DNA of 64,000 nt, from NCBI RefSeq assembly GCF_039544005.1, contig NZ_BAABKV010000001.1, positions 5,828,001-5,892,000 on the forward strand, given 5' to 3'. The notes beneath the pieces were generated by a model that did not search any database, was not told where the DNA came from, and was given only the letters and a program-made list of their open reading frames with translations. Shown in pieces: positions 57,715 through 64,000 of this stretch (position 1 is the stretch's first letter; each line of letters opens with the position of its first letter). The stretch is from Kitasatospora paranensis (lineage in GTDB: Bacteria; Actinomycetota; Actinomycetes; Streptomycetales; Streptomycetaceae). The translations under genes were made by a program, and so were the position numbers.

Positions 57715-59856
57715 GTGGCCGCATACCTCGACCGTGACCAGACCGGGAGCGAGCAGGTCCCCGCCGAGCAGGTGCCCGCCGAGGACTCACCGCCCCCGCC
57801 ACCGGAGTTGGTGGCCCTGGCACACGCGTACGGGGTCGACGACACGTACGACCCGGGCAGCGGGCCGGTGCCGGTGGGGCCGGACACGCTGATCGCCGTC
57901 CTCGCCGCGCTGGGGGTGGACGCGTCCACCCCCGAGGCGGTGCTGGCGGCGCTGGAGGAGCACCGCAGGACGGCCGCGGCCCGCCTCCTGCCGCCGTGCG
58001 TGGTCGTCCGCCGGGGCCGCCGCACCGCACTGGACCTGCCCGCCGAGGCCGACCTGCTGGTCGAGTTGGAGGACGGCGGCGAGTGGCGGCTGCCGAAGGG
58101 CCGCTCGCACTGGCTGCCGGCCGACCTGCCGCTCGGCCGGCACCGGCTGACCGCGCGCGCCGGCGCCCGCGAGGCGTCCGCCGCGCTGGTCGTCGCCCCG
58201 CCGCGGCTGCCGCAGCCGTCCGGCCGCAGCTGGGGCTTCCTGGCCCAGCTGTACTCGGTGCTCTCGGAGCGCTCCTGGGGCATGGGCGACCTCGGCGACC
58301 TCGCCGAGCTGGCCCGCTGGGCCGGCGACGGCCTGGGCGCCGGCTTCCTGCAGATCAACCCGCTGCACGCCGGGATGCCCGGCGAGCCCTCCGACCCGTC
58401 GCCCTACCGGCCGTCGTCGCGGCGCTTCGCCGACCCCGTCCACCTGCGCATCGAGGCGGTGCCCGAGTACGCCTACGCCGACCTGCGGGAGTTCGCGCCG
58501 CGCGCCGCGCGGCTGCGCGCGGAGGTGCTGGAGCACGACGGCCTGATCGACCGGGACGCGGTCTGGGCGCTCAAGCGCGAGGCGCTGGAGGCGCTGTACG
58601 CGGTGGAGCGGACGGTCGGCCGGCAGGCCGCGTTCGACGCCTTCACCGCCCGCGAGGGCAACTGGCTGGAGCGGTACGCCACCTGGTGCGCGCTGGCCGA
58701 GCGGCACGGCCCGGACCGGCACGCCTGGCCGAAGGGGCTGCGCCACCCGGACAGTCCGCACGTGACCGCCGCCCGGGCCGAGCTCGCCGACCGGATCGGC
58801 TTCCACCGCTGGCTGGCCTGGCTGGTGGACGAGCAGCTCGGCGCGGCCCAGCGGGCGGCCGAGCAGGCCGGCATGGCGGTCGGGCTGATCCACGACCTGG
58901 CGGTCGGGGTGCATCCGGACGGCGCCGACGCCTGGGCGCTCCAGGACGTGCTGGCCGACGGCATCTCGGTCGGCGCCCCGCCGGACGCCTTCAACGCGCA
59001 CGGCCAGGACTGGGGCCTGCCGCCGTGGCGCCCCGACGCCCTCGCCGAGGCCGGCTACGAGCCGTTCGCCCAGCTGCTGCGTGCCGCGGCCCGGCACGCC
59101 GGCGCCCTGCGGATCGACCACGTGATGGGTCTGTTCCGGCTCTGGTGGGTGCCGGCCGGGCACCCGCCGACCCGCGGCGCCTACGTCCGCTACGACGCCG
59201 AGGCCATGCTCGGCGTGCTCGCCCTGGAGGCCCACCGGGCCGGCACGTACGTGATCGGCGAGGACCTGGGCACCGTCGAGCCGGGGGTGCGCGAGGAGCT
59301 GTCCGACCGAGGGATCCTCGGCACCTCGGTGCTCTGGTTCGAGCGGGACTGGCAGTCCAAGGGCGAGATCCTGCCGCCGGAGCGCTGGCGGGCCGGCTGC
59401 CTGGCCACCCTCACCACCCACGACCTGCCGTCCACCGCGGCCCGCCTCACCGGGGAGCACGTCGAACTGCGGCACCGGCTCGGCCTGCTGGCCCGTCCCC
59501 TCGCCGACGAGCAGGCGGTCGCCGCCGCCGAGCTCACCGGGTGGCGCACCGAACTGGCCCGGCTCGGCCTGCTCCCGGAGGACGGCGACCTCACGCCGGA
59601 GGCGCTGTACGGCTTCCTGCTGGCGACCCCGGCCTCGCTCGTCGGGGTCTGGCTGCCGGACGCGGTCGGCGACCCCCGTCCGCAGAACCTGCCCGGCACC
59701 TGGGACCAGTACCCGAACTGGCGGCTGCCGGTCGCCGACGCCGACGGCCGCCCGGTGACCCTCGACCGGCTGGCCGCGGCACCCTCCACCGCCCGGTTGA
59801 CCAGGGCGCTGGCGGACGGGCCCGGAAGGCGCACCCCGCCGCGCGGCGGCGTCTGA
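57715..59856 (+). CDS. malQ: 4-alpha-glucanotransferase (amylomaltase)
   Basis: Transfers alpha-1,4-glucan segments in maltodextrin and glycogen metabolism, 713 residues, GH77. The N-terminal extension (residues 1-150) is the actinobacterial type. The barrel starts WGFLAQLYSVLSERSWGMGD. The nucleophile Asp is in LRIDHVMGLFRLWWVP, the acid/base Glu in VIGEDLGTVEPGVRE, and the stabilising Asp in TTHDLPSTAARLTG. GGGAGCCGCA precedes the GTG at 57715; the longer open frame upstream is rejected because its residues are not protein-like. Monocistronic or followed by the tiny membrane-protein gene 39 bases on. Confidence 0.95.
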   Translation: MAAYLDRDQTGSEQVPAEQVPAEDSPPPPPELVALAHAYGVDDTYDPGSGPVPVGPDTLIAVLAALGVDASTPEAVLAALEEHRRTAAARLLPPCVVVRRGRRTALDLPAEADLLVELEDGGEWRLPKGRSHWLPADLPLGRHRLTARAGAREASAALVVAPPRLPQPSGRSWGFLAQLYSVLSERSWGMGDLGDLAELARWAGDGLGAGFLQINPLHAGMPGEPSDPSPYRPSSRRFADPVHLRIEAVPEYAYADLREFAPRAARLRAEVLEHDGLIDRDAVWALKREALEALYAVERTVGRQAAFDAFTAREGNWLERYATWCALAERHGPDRHAWPKGLRHPDSPHVTAARAELADRIGFHRWLAWLVDEQLGAAQRAAEQAGMAVGLIHDLAVGVHPDGADAWALQDVLADGISVGAPPDAFNAHGQDWGLPPWRPDALAEAGYEPFAQLLRAAARHAGALRIDHVMGLFRLWWVPAGHPPTRGAYVRYDAEAMLGVLALEAHRAGTYVIGEDLGTVEPGVREELSDRGILGTSVLWFERDWQSKGEILPPERWRAGCLATLTTHDLPSTAARLTGEHVELRHRLGLLARPLADEQAVAAAELTGWRTELARLGLLPEDGDLTPEALYGFLLATPASLVGVWLPDAVGDPRPQNLPGTWDQYPNWRLPVADADGRPVTLDRLAAAPSTARLTRALADGPGRRTPPRGGV

Positions 59857-59895
59857 CCTGCCGGTAGCGTGGGAAACGTGGACAAGAGGAACGCA

Positions 59896-60108
59896 ATGCG
59901 CGCCGGTGCGGTCACCGCGGCGGCCACGCTGATGATGCTGATGACGTCGCCGGCCATGGCCCTGACCCAGGACGACGGGGAGCAGGCGGGCAACGGTCTG
60001 ACCGTCGCACAGACCCTCGGTCTGTACGTCGCCCTGCCGATCGTGATCTTCCTGGCGATCACCGGTCTCGTGCTGGTCGGCACCCGCAAGAGCGCCAAGA
60101 AGTCCTGA
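59896..60108 (+). CDS. tiny secreted/membrane protein
   Basis: A 70-residue protein: a signal-like segment (GAVTAAATLMMLMTSPAMA), about 20 polar residues, then a single helix (LYVALPIVIFLAITGLVLVG) and a short basic tail TRKSAKKS. AGAGGAA lies 5 bases before the ATG at 59896, which is preferred over two upstream in-frame GTGs. Function unknown. It starts 39 bases after malQ and ends before a strong hairpin. Confidence 0.75.
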   Translation: MRAGAVTAAATLMMLMTSPAMALTQDDGEQAGNGLTVAQTLGLYVALPIVIFLAITGLVLVGTRKSAKKS

Positions 60109-60128
60109 CACCTGCGACACGACGTGAT

Positions 60129-60163
60129 CTGAGCGCCGCCGGGCCCCGCCCGGCGGCGCTCAG
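60129..60163. terminator. strong bidirectional hairpin
   Basis: CTGAGCGCCGCCGGGC and GCCCGGCGGCGCTCAG form a perfect 16-base stem with a CCC loop. It lies between the tiny membrane-protein gene and the convergent apbE gene, whose stop codon is inside the stem. Confidence 0.85.
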
Positions 60164-60966
60164 GCGTTCACGGGGGCGCCGCGCAGTGTCCAGTCCGCCG
60201 GGCCGGCGGGCGGCAGGTGGCGGGCCAGGCCCGCCGTCCGCCGCTGCGAGCCGTCCGGGAGGACGGCGAGCGCCTCGATGCCGGGCCGCGCTCCGGCCCA
60301 GGCGAGCGCGCGATCGGGGCCCATCGCGAACGCGGCGGTCGTCCACGCGTCGGTGCGGGCCAGCCCGGTGCCGGCACTGCCCACCAGGGTCAGCGAGGCC
60401 AGCGCGACGGCCGGGCGCCCGGTGAACGGGTCGACCACGTGCGCACCGCGCTCGGCGGTGCCCGAGGTGGCCACCGCGAGGTCCCGGCCGGTGAGCACGG
60501 CCGCCAGCGCACCCGGCCGCAGCGGGTGCGCCACGCCGACCCGCCACGGGCCGCCCGCCGTCTGCACGTCGCCGCCGCCGCTCACACAGTGCACCCGGGA
60601 GCCCGCCGCGCGCAGGATCCGGCAGGCCTCCTCGACGGCCCAGCCCTTGACCCAGCCGCTCGGATCGAGCCGCCCGCCGGGCCGCGCGGTGAACCATCCG
60701 CCGGTCTGCGCGGCCGTCTCCCGGCAGCGGGCCAGCACCTCGGCCACGTCCGGGTCGCAGCCCTCGATGCCGAGCTCGCCGCGGTCCAGCCGGCTGATGT
60801 CGCTGTCGGCGCGGTAGGTCGAGAAGACCGCGTCGATCCGGTGCAGCCGGGCCGCCACCCGCTCCAGCGCCGCCGCGGTGCCCGGCCCGGGATCGCGGAC
60901 GGTCACCGAGAAGACCGTCCCCATGACGTGCTCGGCGTGCCGGACGGCGTCCGCCGCGGTGCTCAC
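60160..60966 (-). CDS. apbE: FAD:protein FMN transferase
   Basis: Attaches FMN from FAD covalently to a threonine of target proteins. The 268 residues are somewhat shorter than the family norm and lack a signal peptide. It shows EHVMGTVFSVTV at the N-terminus, FSTYRADSDISRLDRGE, GGWFTARPGGRLDPSGWVKG (FAD site), HVVDPFTGRPAVALAS, and ARTDAWTTAAFAMG with the metal-binding Asp and Thr. GTG at 60966 overlaps the FMN-binding gene stop by four bases (GTGA). It follows the gene of its probable substrate. Confidence 0.93.
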   Translation of the reverse strand: MSTAADAVRHAEHVMGTVFSVTVRDPGPGTAAALERVAARLHRIDAVFSTYRADSDISRLDRGELGIEGCDPDVAEVLARCRETAAQTGGWFTARPGGRLDPSGWVKGWAVEEACRILRAAGSRVHCVSGGGDVQTAGGPWRVGVAHPLRPGALAAVLTGRDLAVATSGTAERGAHVVDPFTGRPAVALASLTLVGSAGTGLARTDAWTTAAFAMGPDRALAWAGARPGIEALAVLPDGSQRRTAGLARHLPPAGPADWTLRGAPVNA

Positions 60967-61438
60967 CGGCCCGCCTGGTCGAGCGCGCTCTGCAGCGAGC
61001 GGATGTACCCGTCGCTGGTGTAGGTGGCCCCGGAGACCACGTCGATGCCGGCGCTCTGCGCCGCGATCGCCTCCTGGTTGAGGACGGGCAGCGCGTAGCT
61101 GTTGATCTCCTGGTCGCGGTGGTCCTCGGACGGGTACTGGATCACGTCCACGGCGGTGAGCTTCGACCCGGCGAGGGTGACCTTCACCTGCACCGGCCCG
61201 TACCGGGTGTCGACGGCGCTGCCGGTGACCGACCGGGTCGCGGTCGAGGTGCCCGAGGACCCGCCCGCAGCGGCGGAGGATCCCGAGGACGGCGTGTCCG
61301 CGGCGGAGCCCGCGGAGGTGTCGGTGGCGGTACCCCCGAACCGATCACCTTGACGGGGGTGCTGTCGTGCGGCTTCAGCGACAGCAGCAGGATCACCCCG
61401 GCCACGGTGGCGGTGCTGGTGACGACGGCTCGGCGCAT
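60963..61438 (-). CDS. FMN-binding domain protein, frameshifted
   Basis: An extracytoplasmic flavoprotein of about 158 residues after repair. An N-terminal helix (AVVTSTATVAGVILLLSL) is a signal anchor, then a Ser/Ala-rich linker, then the FMN-binding fold (VDTRYGPVQVKVTLAGSKLTA, VDVIQYPSEDHRDQEIN). The flavinylation site is DVVSGATYTSDGYIRSL, in which the Thr of SGAT receives FMN from ApbE. The N-terminus and the rest are in two frames; one extra base in the CCCCC at 61333-61337 (plus strand) joins them through VIGSG to ATDTSAGS. GAGGAGCCCCGCC precedes the ATG at 61438. It probably shuttles electrons with the neighbouring membrane reductase. Confidence 0.88.
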
Positions 61439-61449
61439 GGCGGGGCTCC

Positions 61450-62814
61450 TCAGAAGGCGAACGACTCGCGGTGGATACGGTCGGGCCGCACACCGGCGGC
61501 CCGGAGCGCCCGGACGGCCTCCTCGGCCATCGGCTCGGGGCCGCACAGGTAGACCTCGTGCGCGGGGAGGTCGGGGACGAGCCGGCGCAGCGCCCGGCCG
61601 AGGTCGCCGACCTGGGAACGGGAGCCGGTCAGCGCGTGCACCCGGCCGCCGCGCCGCGCGGCGACGGCCGCCAGCTCGGCGGTGAAGAGCAGGTCCTCGG
61701 GCCGGCGGGCCCGCTGCACCAGGGTCAGCTCCCCGGGCAGCGTCTCGAACAGGGCGCGCAGCGGGGTGATCCCCACGCCCGCCCCCAGCAGCAGCACCTT
61801 GCGCTGCCGGTGCAGCCGCCCGGTGAACGCCCCGTACGGGCCCTCGGCGCGCACCCGGGTGCCCGGCCGCAGCCCGGCCACGGCGGCGCTGTGCGCCCCC
61901 AGGTCCTTCACCGTGAAGCGCAGGAAATTAGGGTGCGGCGGCGCCGACAGCGAGTACGGGTTGGCCGCCCAGCGCAGCCCCGGCGCCTGGAACTGCAGCC
62001 GGAAGAACTGGCCGGGCTCGGCCCGCAGCTCGGTCAGGCGGCGGCCGGTCAGGAACACCGACACCACACCCGGCCCCTCGGACCGGACCTCTGCCACCCG
62101 CAGCCGGTGCCGCCGGTCCCGCAGCCACGGCACGGCCAGCCGGTACCAGCCCAGCACCGCCGCGGTGCCCAGGTACAGCGCGTACCAGGCGAGCCTGGCC
62201 GGCCCGTCGCCGAGATCGGCCCCGGTGGCCAGCTGGTGGCCGAAGGCGAGCGCCACCGCGAGGTAGGTCGCCAGGTGCAGGTAGTACCAGACCTCGTACG
62301 ACATCCGGCGGCGGGCCGCCCGGGCCGAGACCGCGCCGGTTCCGAGCATCACCAGGGTGCCCAGCGACGCCTTGATCATCTCGGGGTAGTGGAACACGAT
62401 GTCCACGCCCTCGGCGAGCGGCCCGCGGCCGTCGGTCAGGGCGTAGCCCCAGACGATCGTCAGCACGTGCACGGTGACCAGCGAGACCAGGTACCGGCCG
62501 CCGAAGGCGTGCCAGCGGGCCATCCGGTCCGCGCCGACCTCGCGCTCCAGCACCGGGATCCGGGCCATCAGCAGCAGCAGGACGGGCGCGGCGTACCCGG
62601 CCAGCAGACCGGTGATCCGGCCCGCGCCGGTCAGCCAGCCGGCCGCCCCGGTGACCGAGCCGGTGCCCTGCCACCAGACGACGAGGACGCCCAGCGCGCC
62701 CAGCGCGATCGCGGCGAGCGCGGCGGCCGGTACGGTGGCGACCGGGAAGCGGCGCGGCGGGCGGTGCGCCCGCCGGGTGCTCCCGGCAGTGCGCGGCGGT
62801 GCGACGGCGGTCAT
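61450..62814 (-). CDS. ferric-reductase-type membrane flavohaem oxidoreductase
   Basis: A 454-residue membrane reductase. The N-terminal half has six helices with haem-binding His residues in RWHAFGGRYLVSLVTVHVLT and WYYLHLATYLAVALAFGHQL (the FRD/NOX pattern). The C-terminal half is a ferredoxin-reductase module: NPYSLSAPPHPNFLRFTVKD for FAD, LLLGAGVGITPLRALFE and EVYLCGPEPMAEEAVRAL for NAD(P). It would move electrons from cytoplasmic NAD(P)H across the membrane. It starts the operon with the FMN-binding protein and ApbE (11-base gap) and is divergent from a two-component system. Confidence 0.92.
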   Translation of the reverse strand: MTAVAPPRTAGSTRRAHRPPRRFPVATVPAAALAAIALGALGVLVVWWQGTGSVTGAAGWLTGAGRITGLLAGYAAPVLLLLMARIPVLEREVGADRMARWHAFGGRYLVSLVTVHVLTIVWGYALTDGRGPLAEGVDIVFHYPEMIKASLGTLVMLGTGAVSARAARRRMSYEVWYYLHLATYLAVALAFGHQLATGADLGDGPARLAWYALYLGTAAVLGWYRLAVPWLRDRRHRLRVAEVRSEGPGVVSVFLTGRRLTELRAEPGQFFRLQFQAPGLRWAANPYSLSAPPHPNFLRFTVKDLGAHSAAVAGLRPGTRVRAEGPYGAFTGRLHRQRKVLLLGAGVGITPLRALFETLPGELTLVQRARRPEDLLFTAELAAVAARRGGRVHALTGSRSQVGDLGRALRRLVPDLPAHEVYLCGPEPMAEEAVRALRAAGVRPDRIHRESFAF

Positions 62815-62879
62815 GGCGGACCTCCTTCCGGTCTCGGGCGGCCCGGTGCCGCCGAGGAGCCCAACCCTGGCATCGCAAC

Positions 62880-62925
62880 CTCTCAGTTGCCTCTGAGCCC
62901 GGGCCTCTGAGGAAATCCTGAGAGC
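62880..62925. promoter_or_regulatory. cluster of CTCTGAG/CTGAGAG half-sites
   Basis: CTCTCAG (62880), CTCTGAG (62891), CTCTGAG (62905) and CCTGAGAG (62918) lie within 46 bases in the gap between the divergent reductase and response-regulator genes. The direct repeats are 14 bases apart start to start. They are candidate binding sites for the OmpR-type regulator. Confidence 0.45.
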
Positions 62926-63047
62926 AGGCGTTCCAGCAGGTCGGAGCGGTGATGCCGGGGCCGTGCCGGGCCGGCGGATCTCACCGCTTTCTCATCGCAG
63001 GCGGCCAGAATGAGCGGAGCCGCCCAGACCAGAGACCAGGGAGCAGC

Positions 63048-63758
63048 ATGGACCGCAGCGCGCAGCCGACCTGGCGGATCCTGGTGGTCGACGACGAGCC
63101 CGACCTCGTCGACGTCGTCTGCGGCGGCCTCGGCTACGAGGGGTGGCAGACCCGCGGCGCCACCACCGGCCGGGAGGCCGTCGAGATCGCGGCCGCTTGG
63201 CGGCCGCACGCCGTGGTCCTCGACATGATGCTGCCCGACCTCGACGGCATGGAGGTGCTCCGGCTCATCCACCGGGAGCGCCCGGAGGTCCGGGTGCTCT
63301 TCCTGACCGCCCGCGACACCGTCGAGGACCGGATCGCCGGCATCGCCGCCGGCGGCGACGACTACGTCACCAAGCCGTTCAGCCTGGCCGAGGTCGCCGT
63401 CCGGCTCCGCGGGCTGCTGCGCCGCGCCGAGCCGCCGGCCGCGGGCGGCCCGCCGGAGCACGCCCTCGTCCTCGGCGACCTGGTGCTCGACGAGCAGGCC
63501 CGCGAGGTCACCCGCGGCGGCACCCCGGTCGAGCTCAGCCCCACCGAGTACGCGCTGCTCACCCACCTGATGCAGCACCCCCGGCAGGTGCTGAGCAAGG
63601 CGCAGCTGCTGGAGGCCGTCTGGTCGTACGACTTCGGCGGGCAGGCGCACGTGGTCGAGCTGTACATCAGCTACCTGCGCAAGAAGGTCGACGCGGGCCG
63701 GCCGGCGATGATCCACACGGTGCGCGGGGCCGGCTACCTGATCAAGGCGGCGGTGTGA
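63048..63758 (+). CDS. OmpR-type response regulator
   Basis: A two-component transcription regulator of 236 residues. The receiver domain has acidic pair D15/D16 (ILVVDDEPD), phospho-acceptor D59 (VVLDMMLPD), T87 (LFLTARD) and K109 (YVTKPF). The C-terminal winged helix has VELSPTEYALLTHLMQHP, QLLEAVWSYDFGG and KVDAGRPAMIHTVRGAGYLI. ATG at 63048 follows GGGAGCAGC; earlier in-frame starts lack ribosome sites. It overlaps the histidine kinase start. Divergent from the flavin/haem reductase operon, which is the most likely target. Confidence 0.94.
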   Translation: MDRSAQPTWRILVVDDEPDLVDVVCGGLGYEGWQTRGATTGREAVEIAAAWRPHAVVLDMMLPDLDGMEVLRLIHRERPEVRVLFLTARDTVEDRIAGIAAGGDDYVTKPFSLAEVAVRLRGLLRRAEPPAAGGPPEHALVLGDLVLDEQAREVTRGGTPVELSPTEYALLTHLMQHPRQVLSKAQLLEAVWSYDFGGQAHVVELYISYLRKKVDAGRPAMIHTVRGAGYLIKAAV

Positions 63759-64000
63759 CCCGCCGCCCGGCGCCGTCGTCGCGCCCGCGGCGGACCGTAC
63801 GGGCCCTCGGGGCCCGGCTCGTGCCGCGGACCCTGCGGGCCCGGCTGGTCGCCGGCCTGCTCACCCTGCTGGTGCTCGCCTTCGGCGGCGTGGGGCTGGC
63901 CACCACCGGGGCGCTGCGGCACTTCCTGATGGACCGGCTCGACCAGCAGCTGGTGGACGCGGGCGGCCGGTACGCGGCGAGCCTGGAGCACGGCGCGGCC
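63755..64000 (+). CDS. sensor histidine kinase, partial (N-terminus only)
   Basis: Only the first 82 codons lie in the window. After a short Arg-rich tail comes a membrane helix (LRARLVAGLLTLLVLAFGGV) and the start of an extracytoplasmic domain (ALRHFLMDRLDQQLVDAGGR). GTG at 63755 overlaps the regulator stop (GTGA). The kinase domain is outside the window; the assignment rests on position after the response regulator and on this N-terminal pattern. Confidence 0.8.
   Translation, partial: MTRRPAPSSRPRRTVRALGARLVPRTLRARLVAGLLTLLVLAFGGVGLATTGALRHFLMDRLDQQLVDAGGRYAASLEHGAA

Overview
This window is a chromosomal segment of a very high-GC actinomycete, almost certainly a member of the Streptomycetaceae (Streptomyces or Kitasatospora type). 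The evidence is the strong G/C bias at third codon positions, frequent GTG starts, an LAxTG-type class E sortase signal, an SsbB-like protein, TetR- and ROK-rich regulation, and secreted glycosidases. No rRNA, phage, insertion sequence, CRISPR array or secondary-metabolite cluster was seen. The only tRNA is tRNA-Arg(UCU). The content is mostly core metabolism and signalling.

Layout. 1-4 kb: the C-terminal part of a RecD2-type helicase, citrate synthase and an SDR oxidoreductase. 4-6.7 kb: a copper-export operon (copZ-copA) behind a perfect CsoR-type palindrome. 6.8-10.4 kb: a membrane SpoIIE-type phosphatase and a PEP-dependent dihydroxyacetone kinase system (dhaK-dhaL, with dhaM divergent). 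10.4-20.2 kb: a Pol I-like polymerase, an M3 peptidase, a secreted GH5 glycosidase, and two TetR regulators, each divergent from its likely target across a palindromic operator (acyl-CoA dehydrogenase; GNAT acetyltransferase), with an enoyl-CoA hydratase between them. 20.4-26.7 kb: tRNA-Arg, two DnaA-box-like nonamers, an ssbB-like gene, a thioester-domain surface protein with an LAFTG anchor, EttA, a thioesterase and an unknown protein. 26.7-29.2 kb: a truncated haemoglobin and an ABC-2 exporter.

29.3-40.7 kb is the most interesting block. Seven genes run in one direction: a GlnX-like four-helix membrane protein, a GlnH-like glutamate/aspartate-binding protein, an unknown helical protein, a PknG-type kinase, a PP2C phosphatase, a von Willebrand A (VWA) protein and a zinc-ribbon/FHA protein, closed by a hairpin terminator. 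It looks like the mycobacterial GlnH-GlnX-PknG amino-acid sensor extended with its own phosphatase, VWA protein and FHA reader. Kinase, phosphatase and FHA protein all carry the same small DG(Y/F)CxxCG-like zinc-ribbon module.

40.9-51 kb: an MTA/SAH-type nucleosidase, two small unknown proteins, and a ROK-controlled sugar operon (regulator, lipoprotein, two permeases, GH4 glycosidase, BadF-type sugar kinase), then an MscS channel. 51.4-60.1 kb: an HNH protein, a HAD hydrolase, a very large GH84-type glycosidase, 4-alpha-glucanotransferase MalQ and a tiny membrane protein. 60.1-64 kb: an ApbE flavin transferase, its probable FMN-binding substrate and a ferric-reductase-type membrane flavohaem protein, divergent from an OmpR-type two-component system that runs off the end.

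A global caution: at least 14 genes are broken by single missing bases, nearly all in short G or C runs (15 events, all -1). Every one restores a full, conserved reading frame when one G/C is added. This strongly suggests uncorrected long-read indels rather than real pseudogenes. Those genes are annotated below over their whole restored span.
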